Counted from the first letter of the stretch, positions 1-8,101 are shown. The stretch is DNA of 47,173 nt from Natronolimnohabitans sp. A-GB9 (GCF_030848565.1 NZ_JAVDDV010000022.1:1-47173); one strand, 5' to 3'. The notes: a model not told the origin generated them from the sequence alone. Numbers and translations are program-made.

Positions 1-1
1 T

Positions 2-271
2 TCAGGGGCTACGATTGCAGAGATCCCAGAAAATGCAGGGATGTACTGGCTCCTAATCATCTTGCCTTTTGGTGTTTTGTTCATGATGATTATATCTCCG
101 ATTGTGTATGTCGGAGGTATTGACCCAGAAACTGGAGTCGGAATTCGAGCACTCCTTCTGTTTATCTTTCCGAAGCTGGTACTTGAATGGGCCATGTTCC
201 GAACACGAAACCGACTGGCTCCGGGGCCGATCTCTCGTTGGCTTATGCCTCGGGGACTTCACCACAAGTAA
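2..271 (+). CDS. Small membrane protein, 3' part (5' end outside the window)
   Basis: The frame is open from the window edge to a TAA at 269-271, so this may be the C-terminal part of a longer gene; an internal ATG at 41 would give 76 residues. About two hydrophobic segments are visible (from MYWLLIILPFG on, and around ALLLFIFPKLVL), followed by a basic tail ending in HHK. I do not recognise a family. Base composition is clearly AT-richer than the rest of the window, which suggests horizontally acquired or relic DNA. Confidence 0.4.
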   Translation, partial: SGATIAEIPENAGMYWLLIILPFGVLFMMIISPIVYVGGIDPETGVGIRALLLFIFPKLVLEWAMFRTRNRLAPGPISRWLMPRGLHHK

Positions 272-341
272 TCAAAAGCCCCATCTCGTACTCGCCTTCG
301 CCGTGAATAACCACTTCTCGCTGGTACGTTTCGTCCTTCTC

Positions 342-392
342 CATACGGTCTCCTGTAGTCATACTGCCGGATAGCAGTAGCTACTATACGAT
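342..392. repeat. Composite of element ends (family A + family B + family C-like)
   Basis: CATACGGTCTCCTGTAGTC (family A left arm) runs directly into ATACTGCCGGATAGCAGT (family B end) and then GTAGCTACTATA, which resembles the arm of the palindrome at 18431-18520. No intact partner arms are present, so this is a pile-up of element fragments. The rest of the 272-479 gap shows nothing recognisable. Confidence 0.7.
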
Positions 393-452
393 AGCTGGGT
401 GCGCTCGAGTCCCGATCGCAGGACGGGCGTCTTCCGCGTCCGGATAGTCGTC

Positions 453-464
453 GATATATATAAC
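453..464 (+). promoter_or_regulatory. Strong TATA box (gatatatataac) ahead of the MgtC-like gene
   Basis: Longest TATA-like run in this region. The expected start of transcription is near 480-486, 75-80 nt before the MgtC-like ATG at 560 but right at the small upstream frame at 480/495. Confidence 0.6.
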
Positions 465-479
465 CGTGGAGACGCTATC

Positions 480-560
480 GTGAACGGCGAACGGATGCAT
501 CGACAGTCGCGGGACGACGGGAGACAACACGGGAGTTGGAGAGAGCGAGCAGTACAGTGA
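480..560 (+). CDS. Possible leader ORF of the MgtC-like gene
   Basis: A GTG at 480 (or ATG at 495) opens a frame of 26 (or 21) codons that ends with TGA at 558-560. Its last base is the A of the ATG of the downstream gene (TGATG). The TATA box at 453-464 would make the transcript begin at or just before this frame. The peptide is basic and hydrophilic (contains RQSRDDGRQ). Translational coupling or attenuation is an inference; the frame may be accidental. Confidence 0.35.
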   Translation: MNGERMHRQSRDDGRQHGSWRERAVQ

Positions 561-1813
561 TGATCGAGACGATTGCAGTGTCGGAGTTGCTGATTCAGGT
601 GCTCATAGCCATCGCCACGGGCGGCCTGATCGGACTAGAGCGGGAGCGACGGCCAAGACGGAAGTTCGCAGGGCTTCGGACGCTGGCGTTGCTGTGTGGT
701 GGCGGACCGATCGCCGTCCATATCGCCCATCAGGAGGGCCAACCCCTCGTCATCGTGATCTATCTCGGCCTCGCTGCCGCCTTCGCGCTCGCCGTCGTCT
801 ACGTTCGATTCGTTCTCACCGAGGAGGACGTCGGGCTGACGACGTCTGTCACCGTGTTCCTCGTCGCACTGCTTGGTATCCTCGTCGGCTACGAACAGTT
901 CTTCGAGTCGACGTCGATCGCCATCGTTCTGGTCGTGCTCCTCTCGGAAAAGGAACGGCTCCACCGCTACGTCGAAAACGTCTCCGACCGGGAGCTGCTC
1001 GACTCGCTGAAACTCGGTGCCCTGGTGTTCATCCTGTACCCGATCGTCCCGGCCGCGCCGATCGACCCGTTCGGCGTGCTGTCACTTCGCGAGGTGCTCC
1101 TGTTTGCGATCTTCGTGTTGCTGATCGAGTTTACCTCGTACGTATCGATGCAACAACTGGGTGGCTCGAGAGGCCTGGCCATCACCGGGCTCCTCGCAGG
1201 AGGGGCAAACTCCTTTGCGGCGGCCGGTGTCCTCGCCCGGATTTCGAACCAGTCGCGCGACGTGCTCGATGCGGCGTCGGCCGCGTTGTTGTTGGCGACC
1301 GTCTCGATGATCGTACGAAACACCGGGATCGCCGTCGTTCTCGCGACCGGGCTGCTCTGGGCGCTCTGGCAGCCGATCGTGGCGATGGTGGGAGTGACCG
1401 TCGCGATCACGATCGTCCTGTGGACTCGAGGTGACGTCTACGAGCAGTTCGATCTCGACCTCGAGTCGCCGCTCTCGCTTGCGGCAGCCGCGAAGTTCTC
1501 GGCCGCGTACGCGGCCATCCTGCTCGTCTCGGTCGTCGCCGAGACGTGGTTCGGGAACCTCGGGCTGTACGCGACGGCGTTTGCGGGGGGTCTCGTATCG
1601 TCGGCCGCCGTCGCAGTGAGTGCGGCGACGGTGTTCAACGATGGAACCGTCGGCACGAACCAGGCAGCCGGAATGGTCGTACTGGGGATCACGGCGAGCC
1701 TGACCGCGAAGATCGTCCTGGTCGAGGTCGTGAGTGGACGAATGCGATCGAAGGCCGCAGCACCGATGGCGCTGATCGCCGTCGTCGGAATCGTCGTCTT
1801 CGCGCTTACGTGA
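560..1813 (+). CDS. MgtC/SapB-DUF4010 family membrane protein
   Basis: 417-residue polytopic membrane protein. The N-terminus has the MgtC/SapB signature: hydrophobic segment, then GGLIGLERER (residues 21-30) and FAGLRTLALL. It continues with a DUF4010-type C-terminal half of several hydrophobic helices (GGANSFAAAGVLAR, GLVSSAAVAVSAATV). This architecture is widespread in bacteria and haloarchaea; the transported or sensed substrate is unknown (MgtC proteins are linked to Mg2+ limitation and membrane potential). An in-frame TTG at 536 could extend it by eight residues, but the ATG at 560 is preferred. Confidence 0.8.
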   Translation: MIETIAVSELLIQVLIAIATGGLIGLERERRPRRKFAGLRTLALLCGGGPIAVHIAHQEGQPLVIVIYLGLAAAFALAVVYVRFVLTEEDVGLTTSVTVFLVALLGILVGYEQFFESTSIAIVLVVLLSEKERLHRYVENVSDRELLDSLKLGALVFILYPIVPAAPIDPFGVLSLREVLLFAIFVLLIEFTSYVSMQQLGGSRGLAITGLLAGGANSFAAAGVLARISNQSRDVLDAASAALLLATVSMIVRNTGIAVVLATGLLWALWQPIVAMVGVTVAITIVLWTRGDVYEQFDLDLESPLSLAAAAKFSAAYAAILLVSVVAETWFGNLGLYATAFAGGLVSSAAVAVSAATVFNDGTVGTNQAAGMVVLGITASLTAKIVLVEVVSGRMRSKAAAPMALIAVVGIVVFALT

Positions 1814-1882
1814 CTCGAAGCCGGACGCCCGGTTCCGCAGGGTGGCACGGATGCGAAAGCGCCACTCCCCGCTCGAGGGACG

Positions 1883-2404
1883 TCACTCGTCGACGTCAGT
1901 CCGCGGCTCGTCGCCCGCCGGACCGGGTTCGGCCCGCGTTTCGGGGTCGGGCTGGGGTCCGCCGCCGGTCTGTGCCTCCTGGGCGTCACCCCAGCCGCCG
2001 GCGTCGACGACCTCGAACAGCTTCCGCCAGTTCTCGTCGTCCTGACTCTCCGGAAGCTGGTCGCGGAGTTGCTGGAAGTCCGACGGTGGCACGAGCGACT
2101 CCACGAGGTCGACGATGATCCGGGCGTGGTACGCGGCTTCCGGTGGATCGGTCCGATCGCCCTCGATCTCGCTGACGCGTTCGATGAACTCCTGCCAGTC
2201 GAATCGTTGCCCGTGTTCCTGGACGGCACCGGTCATGTACCACTTGACTTCCATCGGGAGCGAAGCGGCGAGGTCTTCGGCCGCACCCTCCGGAATCCGC
2301 TGTCCAAGCGTCATCAGCGTCGCCCGGATCGCGCGGACGGTCCGACCGGTGTCGGGAAACTCGAGTCGGTGCTGTACTTCGCCGGTGAACTCGTCGAAGT
2401 TCAT
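1883..2404 (-). CDS. DUF2267 family protein
   Basis: 173 residues starting MNFDEFTGEVQHR. The region RTVRAIRATLMTLGQRIPEGAAEDLAASLP (residues 21-50) is typical of DUF2267, a helical-bundle family of unknown function often found near stress genes. The C-terminal ~40 residues are a Pro/Gly/Asp/Glu-rich disordered tail. Convergent with the MgtC-like gene (70 nt gap) and divergent from the HAD gene. A long alternative frame continues upstream across the HAD gene, but the ATG at 2404 fits the domain start. Confidence 0.75.
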   Translation of the reverse strand: MNFDEFTGEVQHRLEFPDTGRTVRAIRATLMTLGQRIPEGAAEDLAASLPMEVKWYMTGAVQEHGQRFDWQEFIERVSEIEGDRTDPPEAAYHARIIVDLVESLVPPSDFQQLRDQLPESQDDENWRKLFEVVDAGGWGDAQEAQTGGGPQPDPETRAEPGPAGDEPRTDVDE

Positions 2405-2496
2405 AGGCTGACACTCGTCGAGCAGGGACGTCAAGCTACAGGGGACGTGTTTCGCCACGAGACCGTCCGGGAGAGCGACCGGACGCCGGCGACACT

Positions 2497-2504
2497 CTAT
2501 TAAG
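2497..2504 (+). promoter_or_regulatory. TATA-like box ctattaag
   Basis: Lies 25-32 nt ahead of the ATG at 2529, the spacing of a leaderless haloarchaeal transcript. Confidence 0.5.
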
Positions 2505-2528
2505 AGGAGTATCGGTGAACGGGAACGC

Positions 2529-3173
2529 ATGACACTCGTCGCGTTCGACTTCGACGAAACGCTCTCCCAGTCCGACCCGAGCGTCCTCCTCGGACAGGAG
2601 TACGACGTCGCAGGCGAGATCCGCGGACTCGTCGAACAGGGATTCCAGGGCGAGACGGCGTTCGAAACGACCCTTCGACAGCGGGTGTCCCTTCTCGAGG
2701 GAATGCCGGAACGACGGGTCGAGACGGCGTTCGAACGGACGACGTTGCGCGACGGCGCCGCCGAGTTGATCAGCGACCTGCGGCGGTCGGACGTTCCGGT
2801 CGCGATCGTCACGGGGAGTTTCGAGCGGGCCGTCGAGGCAGCACTCGAGGAGGCTGGGGTCACGGCCGACCACGTCGTGGCGAACCGTCTCGTGGTGGAA
2901 AACGAGGCGCTGACGGGTGACGTCGAGGGCCCCTTACTCGAGGGTGGAAAAGACCGGGCGCTGACCGAACTCGCGACTGCCGAGGGCGTCGACCTCGATC
3001 GGACCGTCGCGGTCGGCAACGGAGCGCTCGACGCACCGATGCTCCGTGTCGCGGGCACCGCCGTCGGGTTCGCTCCGGAGCCGGTCGTCGAGCGACACTG
3101 CGACGTCGTCGTGACGTCGATGCAGCGGCTCCAGCTCTACTTCGAACAACACGGGATCGTCGAGGCGAACTGA
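2529..3173 (+). CDS. HAD-superfamily phosphatase, phosphoserine phosphatase-like
   Basis: 214 residues. Motif I is DFDET (D7 nucleophile, D9), motif II VTGS (95-97), motif III Lys is K141 (GGKDRAL), and motif IV is GNGALD (163-168). A helical cap lies between motifs I and II. This is the SerB-type layout and size, so dephosphorylation of phosphoserine is the family expectation. The first acidic residue of motif IV (normally GDGxND) is Asn here, which may lower Mg2+ affinity or shift substrate. Preceded by a leaderless promoter; 14 nt from the convergent alpha/beta hydrolase. Confidence 0.75.
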   Translation: MTLVAFDFDETLSQSDPSVLLGQEYDVAGEIRGLVEQGFQGETAFETTLRQRVSLLEGMPERRVETAFERTTLRDGAAELISDLRRSDVPVAIVTGSFERAVEAALEEAGVTADHVVANRLVVENEALTGDVEGPLLEGGKDRALTELATAEGVDLDRTVAVGNGALDAPMLRVAGTAVGFAPEPVVERHCDVVVTSMQRLQLYFEQHGIVEAN

Positions 3174-3187
3174 ACCGTCGGAGGAGG

Positions 3188-3829
3188 TCAAGCCACCTCG
3201 TCGGCAAACCAGTCAGCCGCGACCTCGGCGACCTCCTCGAGTTCGCCCTCGCCTTCGAAGAGGTGGCCCGCGCCCTCGACGACGTGGAGTTCGTTCTCGC
3301 AGGTGAGTTGAGCGCGGGCCTCGCGGTTGCGTTCGAGTACCTGCGTGTCGTTGCCGCCGACGATAAACAGAGACGGTGCCCGGACCTCATCGAGTACCTC
3401 GGCGGCCATGTCGACGCGGCCGCCACGCGAAACGACGGCGTCGACGTCGTCCTGCATGCGTGCTGCCGCTCGAAGCGCGGACGCGGCACCCGTACTCGAG
3501 CCGAAGTAGCCGACGTCGACGTCCCGCGTGTCCTCGCGGTCCCACAGCCACTCGGTGGCGCCGACGAGTCGGTCAGTGAGCAACGGGATGTCGAAGCGGT
3601 TCTCGCGGTACTGGTCTTCCGCCTCGGTGAGCAGGTCGAACAGCAGGGTCCCGAGTCCACGCTCGCGGATGACCTCCGCGACGTAGTTGTTACGCGGGCT
3701 CTTTCGACTGGAACCGCTGCCGTGGGCGAAGACGACCACGCCCGACGCGTCGGCCGGAATCTCGAGCATGCCCTCGAGAGTAACGTCGTCGACCGGGATG
3801 TCGACGAGGGTATCCGTCGGCTGTGTCAT
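3188..3829 (-). CDS. Alpha/beta hydrolase, dienelactone-hydrolase-like
   Basis: 213 residues. The oxyanion strand region is VVVFAHGSGSSRKSPRN; the nucleophile elbow is FGSSTGA (G-x-S-x-G); then the Asp in GGNDTQV and the His in GAGHLFEG complete the triad. This subgroup occurs in bacteria fused to or beside the phosphoribosyltransferase found here as the divergent neighbour (3942). Substrate unknown. An in-frame ATG 30 nt upstream (3859) would add MKYAAVVETG; the ATG at 3829 (MTQPTD) is preferred. Confidence 0.8.
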   Translation of the reverse strand: MTQPTDTLVDIPVDDVTLEGMLEIPADASGVVVFAHGSGSSRKSPRNNYVAEVIRERGLGTLLFDLLTEAEDQYRENRFDIPLLTDRLVGATEWLWDREDTRDVDVGYFGSSTGAASALRAAARMQDDVDAVVSRGGRVDMAAEVLDEVRAPSLFIVGGNDTQVLERNREARAQLTCENELHVVEGAGHLFEGEGELEEVAEVAADWFADEVA

Positions 3830-3903
3830 ACCTGTTTCGACGACGGCAGCGTACTTCATGGACGGGGGTCGTCACGGTCGTCGGTCACCTCGCTCACCTG
3901 TAC

Positions 3904-3912
3904 GTTATATAT
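3904..3912 (+). promoter_or_regulatory. TATA box gttatatat
   Basis: Ends 30 nt before the ATG of the phosphoribosyltransferase at 3942; implies a leader of only a few nucleotides. Confidence 0.6.
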
Positions 3913-3941
3913 GTCCACACATCGTTCACAGGTCCGAACCG

Positions 3942-4577
3942 ATGGCTACACGACGATTCACGGACAGAACCGACGCCGGAGAGCGACTCGGGGAGGAACT
4001 CCTCGAACGTGGGATCGACGCGGACATCGCACTCGCGATTCCGCGAGGGGGACTACCGCTCGGCCGCGCGGTCGCCGACGCACTCGACGTGCCACTCGAT
4101 ATCGTCGTCGCGAAGAAGATCGGCGCGCCCGGAAATCCGGAGTATGCCGTCGGCGCCGTCGCAAGCGACGGCAGCGTCTGGCGTAACGAACGCGCGATCA
4201 GCGGGACGCGGACCGACGAGGAGTACTTCGAGGAACAACGCGAGACGGAGGCGGAAAACGCACGCCAGAAGGCCAAGCGGTATCGCGACGGGCGACCGAA
4301 ACCCGATCTGACCGACAAGACCGTCGTGGTCGTCGACGACGGCGTCGCGACGGGATCGACCGCCAGAGCCTGTCTCGAGCAGCTCACAAACTCCGATGCC
4401 GAACGGATCATACTGGCGGTGCCGGTCGGCCCGCCGGACACGATCGCCGAACTCGAGGAGACGGTCGACGAGGTCGTCTGTCTCGAGACTCCTGCCGGCT
4501 TCAGGGGCGTCGGACAGTTCTACCAGAACTTCGAGCAGGTGTCCGACGAAGAGGCGATGGCGTATCTGGAGTCGTAA
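3942..4577 (+). CDS. Phosphoribosyltransferase of the dormancy-island type
   Basis: 211 residues. PRTase fold: AIPRGGLPLGRAVADALDVP (residues 27-46), KKIGAPGNPEYAVGAVASDG, then the PRPP-binding loop VVVVDDGVATGSTA near residue 128. This subtype, without an obvious nucleobase hood, is the one that in bacteria is joined to a dienelactone-hydrolase domain (as in mycobacterial Rv0571c-like proteins) and placed in hypoxia regulons. Here the hydrolase is a separate divergent gene. The true acceptor base is unknown. Confidence 0.85.
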   Translation: MATRRFTDRTDAGERLGEELLERGIDADIALAIPRGGLPLGRAVADALDVPLDIVVAKKIGAPGNPEYAVGAVASDGSVWRNERAISGTRTDEEYFEEQRETEAENARQKAKRYRDGRPKPDLTDKTVVVVDDGVATGSTARACLEQLTNSDAERIILAVPVGPPDTIAELEETVDEVVCLETPAGFRGVGQFYQNFEQVSDEEAMAYLES

Positions 4578-4764
4578 GCGCGGATCGACCGGCCACGGAC
4601 CGCAAATCGAAACCAGGCCGGGATCGAAGCGTCGTGTCGGAGCCGGCTTCGAGGTCGTGGGAACGACCACCGACTACTTGAGACCGAACGATGAAGGTCC
4701 GATAACGGCGCTCGTCGACCGCTGTACAGACACCGTCCGAACGACCGACCGAGAGGCCACAACC

Positions 4765-5982
4765 ATGAACATCGAAGATATCGTCTCAGAGAAGTTCGCC
4801 GAATTCACACCAGAAACAACCGTCTCGAAGCTCGTCGGAACGTTTTCCGATTCCGACGTCGAGGGCGTCGTCGTCCGCGACGACGCGTTCGAGGGCGTCG
4901 TCACCCGGCGACAGCTCGCTACGTCACACCGCCAGCCAAACGAAAAGCTCGGCTCGCTGGTCTGGCACGTGCCGCGACTCGCCCCCGACGAGGACATCCG
5001 CAAGGTCGCACAGCTGATGATCGACAGCGACTCACAGCTCCTGCCCGTCTTCGAGGGGCAAGAGCTGATCGGGGTCGTCACCGCCGACGCGATCCTCGAG
5101 AAAGTGACGCCGTATCTCGACGCGGCGACGGTCGCCGAAGCCCACTCCGCGGATCTGATCTCGCTGGATCCCGATTCGACCATCGGCGACGCACTCAACC
5201 GGTTTCGGGAACACCGTATCACGCATCTGCCGGTCGTCGAGAACGATTCGGCGGTCGGCATCCTCAGCTTATACGACGTGACCACGATGACGGTGCGTGC
5301 GGAGGTCCAGAGCCAGGGCGGCGACGCCGGCGGCACCGATCCCTTCGGTGGCGAGATCTCCTCGAGTACGGCCCGATCGCGCCGTGGCGGGTACGGAGCG
5401 CGGGAGGGCGAATCCGATCGGATGCTCGATCTCCCGATCCGTGACGTGATGACGTCGCCGGTTCGCACGATTCACCCGGAGGAGACGCTCGACGTCGCCG
5501 TCGAGGAGATGTTCGAGATCGACGCCTCGTCACTGGTCGTAACCAGAAACGGCTCGCCACACGGCATCGTCACGAAGACCGACGTCCTCGACTCGCTGAC
5601 GTGGGAAGCCGGCGGCAATCGCGGTGTCCAGGTTTACGGCACCAACCTGATCGACGACATGACCTACGACGAGATCGTGGCGATGGTCGAGAACTTCGAC
5701 GACAAAGACCACGGGATGAACGTCTTAGACGCGAAGGTTCACCTCCACGAACACAACGAGAAACGGCGTGGAACGCCGCTGTTGCTCGCCCGAATCCGCC
5801 TGCACACCGACCGGGGGCTGTACGTCGCCTCCGGGGAGGGGTACGGCGCGAGTCACGCGATAAACGAGGCCCGCGACGTCTTGGAGCGACAGATCCGCGA
5901 CCGCAAGACCTACGGCCGGTCGAAGAAACCGCCAAGCGAGGAGTTCTGGGAGAAACGCTTCGGCTGGATGCTCGAAGAGTGA
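4765..5982 (+). CDS. Four-CBS-domain protein with C-terminal ribosome-hibernation (HPF/RaiA)-like domain
   Basis: 405 residues. Four CBS motifs: about 1-55 (weak), 62-117, 122-178 and 222-280, each with the VVxxxxxxGIVT/GVVT strand-turn; a Gly/Ser/Arg-rich linker lies at 183-215. Residues ~287-380 look like the S30AE fold: VQVYGTNL, a short helix, LDAKVHLHEHN, LLARIRLHTDRGLYVASGEG, then helix GASHAINEARDVLERQIRDR. CBS pairs bind adenine nucleotides, so energy-controlled ribosome binding is a reasonable inference. The start at 4765 gives a canonical N-terminus. The TGA stop is also the first TGA of the small palindrome at 5980. Confidence 0.8.
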   Translation: MNIEDIVSEKFAEFTPETTVSKLVGTFSDSDVEGVVVRDDAFEGVVTRRQLATSHRQPNEKLGSLVWHVPRLAPDEDIRKVAQLMIDSDSQLLPVFEGQELIGVVTADAILEKVTPYLDAATVAEAHSADLISLDPDSTIGDALNRFREHRITHLPVVENDSAVGILSLYDVTTMTVRAEVQSQGGDAGGTDPFGGEISSSTARSRRGGYGAREGESDRMLDLPIRDVMTSPVRTIHPEETLDVAVEEMFEIDASSLVVTRNGSPHGIVTKTDVLDSLTWEAGGNRGVQVYGTNLIDDMTYDEIVAMVENFDDKDHGMNVLDAKVHLHEHNEKRRGTPLLLARIRLHTDRGLYVASGEGYGASHAINEARDVLERQIRDRKTYGRSKKPPSEEFWEKRFGWMLEE

Positions 5983-6005
5983 TACTGTCGGACTCCGGCA
6001 GTATA
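5980..6005. repeat. Family B mini-hairpin containing a stop codon
   Basis: TGATACTGTCGGACTCCGGC followed by AGTATA. Arms ATACTGTCGGA/TCCGGCAGTAT pair over 11 bp with one mismatch. The leading TGA is the stop of the CBS/HPF gene. Confidence 0.8.
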
Positions 6006-6024
6006 AGCAACGGTTACGGCAGCG

Positions 6025-6117
6025 TCATACGGTCTCCTGTCGTCACTGACCGCCGATCGCCAACACGGCCACACGGGGTCGGCGATCGGCGGGAGATCGG
6101 GACGACAGTCCGTATCA
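6025..6117. repeat. Family A palindromic element, core I
   Basis: Ends TCATACGGTCTCCTGTCGTC and GACGACAGTCCGTATCA, inner stem CCGATCGCC/GGCGATCGG. The right-hand TGA (minus strand) is the stop codon of the usp gene at 6115. It lies between convergent genes, so a bidirectional terminator role is plausible. Confidence 0.85.
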
Positions 6118-6564
6118 GCGCACGACGGTCACCGGAACGGTCGCCCGTTCGACGATCGACTTCGCGACGCTGCCGACCATCGCATCCGTCCGCTCGGAGC
6201 GGCCGCGGTGACCGACGAAAATCGTGTCGATCCCCTCGTCCTCGGCGAAGTCGGTAATCGCCGTGACCGGATCGCCGTAGAGCAGTTCGGTCTCGACGTC
6301 GTGTCCGAGTTCGTCGGCGAACGCCGAGACGTCCTCGAGGAGATCGAGCCCCCGCTGTTCGGCGTCGTCGATGCTCTCGAGGACGAGTCGCTGGTCGGCG
6401 TCCCACAGTGAGACTGTCGGTTCGTCCCCGCCCTCGTCGTGGACGGTGGGGTCGGCCGCGTAGGCAACCGTGATCGAGCCATCCATCGCGTCCGCGATGT
6501 CGGCGGCGTAGGCGAGTGCGTTCTCGGACTCTTCGGAGCCGTCGACGGCCACGAGGAACTGCAT
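6115..6564 (-). CDS. Universal stress protein (single domain)
   Basis: 149 residues beginning MQFLVAVDGSEESENALAYA and ending in the ATP-binding loop GHRGRSERTDAMVGS then VERATVPVTVVR: a complete G-2x-G-9x-G-S motif, so an ATP-binding Usp subtype. The frame is open 66 codons upstream, but the ATG at 6564 sits 26 nt from a TATA-like box (6589-6596) and matches the family N-terminus. The stop lies in the family A element. The gap 6597-6837 holds nothing I can recognise. Confidence 0.9.
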   Translation of the reverse strand: MQFLVAVDGSEESENALAYAADIADAMDGSITVAYAADPTVHDEGGDEPTVSLWDADQRLVLESIDDAEQRGLDLLEDVSAFADELGHDVETELLYGDPVTAITDFAEDEGIDTIFVGHRGRSERTDAMVGSVAKSIVERATVPVTVVR

Positions 6565-6568
6565 GGGT

Positions 6569-6596
6569 CTCCGTTCGCCGTCCACGGAGTTAAAAC
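6569..6596 (-). promoter_or_regulatory. Leaderless usp promoter with dyad
   Basis: TATA-like GTTTTAAC (6596-6589, read on the minus strand) lies 26 nt ahead of the ATG at 6564. Between them is an inverted repeat CTCCGT-N9-ACGGAG (6569-6589), a candidate operator. Confidence 0.45.
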
Positions 6597-6837
6597 GTCC
6601 CCGCGCGACCGGTCCACCTTTCTCACCCCCTGGGGTGGAGGACTCCCAATTCACGTGAGCGCACTCGACCACAGCGACGGGGACGGTAGCGCCGAACGAA
6701 CGCCACCGCTCGAGACCGTACGCGAGGGGGGTCGAGAGAGTACCGCTGTGACGTCGTTCCATCCCAGGAACTCGAGCGGACGTCCACAGCGTCCGACCGA
6801 GTACGACACCCCGTTCGGCCTCGAGTAGGACAGCCGA

Positions 6838-7032
6838 TCAGACGTCCGGTCCGATGCGCTTGACTCGTCCCCGCGCGCCGGACTTGAGTTTGACGAGAAT
6901 GCCCTCGGGATGGGTCCGCTCGTCGGAGAGGACGGCGCCGACCTCGCCGACGATCCGGTCACCGTTTTCCTGTTCGATCTCGACGGTCATTCCCTGGACG
7001 AGTTCGTCCCGCGTTGGCAGGTCTGCGGACAT
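6838..7032 (-). CDS. YwbE-like protein (DUF2196)
   Basis: 64 residues, full length for the family. Contains GMTVEIEQENG, THPEGILVKLKSGARGRVKRI, matching the YwbE signature (a small SH3/KOW-like beta-barrel of unknown function). The ATG at 7032 has a weak TATA-like ctctaagg about 27 nt upstream. No operon partner. Confidence 0.8.
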   Translation of the reverse strand: MSADLPTRDELVQGMTVEIEQENGDRIVGEVGAVLSDERTHPEGILVKLKSGARGRVKRIGPDV

Positions 7033-7232
7033 ACGAGTCTCCCAACGACGGCGATTCCCTTAGAGGATTGTGTCGGTCTCGAGCACGTCGTCCTGTTGGC
7101 TCGAGTGGGAGTCACGCGCACCAGCACAGCGGCTATGTGGCTCGTCGGTGTAGCATCGCTCGACCTGGGGCCGGCCGTACGTCGGGTACGTCAGTTCCGT
7201 CGGCCCCTGGATCGGTGATCAGGGAAGATAGT

Positions 7233-7988
7233 ATGACCGACACGACAAGCGACCACGACGGCGGCTGGATCGTCCTCTTTTCGGGCGGCAAAGAGTCGGC
7301 GTGGACACTCCACCGGAGCCAGGCGTCGGGGCTCGACGTCCGTCGACTGGTCTACGTCCACGCGGCCGACACCTCGGCGTATCACACACCGGCCACGCCG
7401 GTCGTCCGACTCGCCGCGCGGAGCATCGGGCTCCCCCTCGTCGACGCCGGACTCCCCACTATTGACGCCGAACCGCCCGACGTCGTGGCCGATCCAGCGG
7501 GAGCCGACGCCGACCTGCGCCCACTCGAGGAGACCGTTCGCGAGCTGGCGGACGCACTCGCGGACGGGCTCGCGGGAATCGTCGTCGGGACGGTCACGGA
7601 CCAACACCGGGCAGACCGCGTCCGGTCGATCTGTGACCGCGTCGGCTGTGCGTTTCGGGCGCCGCTGTGGGGGGCAGAGCCACGCGAACTCGCGGAAGCG
7701 ATGCTCGACGGCGGCCTCGAGATCGTCGTCGTCGAGGTGACCGCACCCGGGTTCGACGAGCGCTGGCTCGGCCGGCAGCTGGATTACGAGGCACTCGCCG
7801 ACCTCGAAAGACTCGGCCACGAGTACGACGTCTCCCTCCTCGGCGAGGGCGGCGAGTTCGAGACGGTCGTGACCGACGGGCCACACATGTCCCGGCCGAT
7901 CGGCCTCGAGTTCGAACGGGAGTGGCACGGGTCCTGGGGCCGAGTGCGGATCACCGACGCGTGGCTCGAAGACCCGGCTGACGAGTGA
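7233..7988 (+). CDS. PP-loop ATPase, Dph6-like (diphthine-ammonia ligase family)
   Basis: 251 residues. N-terminal PP-loop FSGGKESAW (about residues 14-22; the usual SGGKDS has Glu here), then GIVVGTVTDQHRADRVRSIC, the PLWGAEPREL segment, and the family signature LLGEGGEFETVVTDGP. Dph6 proteins amidate diphthine on EF-2 using ATP and ammonia. The start at 7233 places the PP-loop near the N-terminus; a longer frame from 7014 adds low-complexity sequence. The stop TGAGACGGACG resembles a family A end. Confidence 0.75.
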   Translation: MTDTTSDHDGGWIVLFSGGKESAWTLHRSQASGLDVRRLVYVHAADTSAYHTPATPVVRLAARSIGLPLVDAGLPTIDAEPPDVVADPAGADADLRPLEETVRELADALADGLAGIVVGTVTDQHRADRVRSICDRVGCAFRAPLWGAEPRELAEAMLDGGLEIVVVEVTAPGFDERWLGRQLDYEALADLERLGHEYDVSLLGEGGEFETVVTDGPHMSRPIGLEFEREWHGSWGRVRITDAWLEDPADE

Positions 7989-8016
7989 GACGGACGACGG
8001 TACCGAGTCCACATCG

Positions 8017-8101
8017 TCATACGGACTGCTGTCCCGATCTCCCACCGATCGCCGGCCACGCCCTGGCGATCGGCAGGACGTGACGACAGGAGACCGTCTC
8101 A
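8017..8101. repeat. Family A palindromic element, core I (inverted relative to 6025)
   Basis: Ends TCATACGGACTGCTGTCC and GACAGGAGACCGTCTCA; the inverse of the 6025 copy aligns over almost its whole length. The right-hand TGA (minus strand) is the glycosyltransferase stop codon. Confidence 0.85.

Noticed and set aside
3690-3875. Small frame between the hydrolase and the phosphoribosyltransferase
   Set aside because: Overlaps the hydrolase start out of frame and has an Arg-rich shadow composition.
6565-6762. N-terminal extension of the usp gene, briefly considered as a transposase C-terminal remnant
   Set aside because: No recognisable transposase motif; the leaderless promoter and Usp family start place the real start at 6564.
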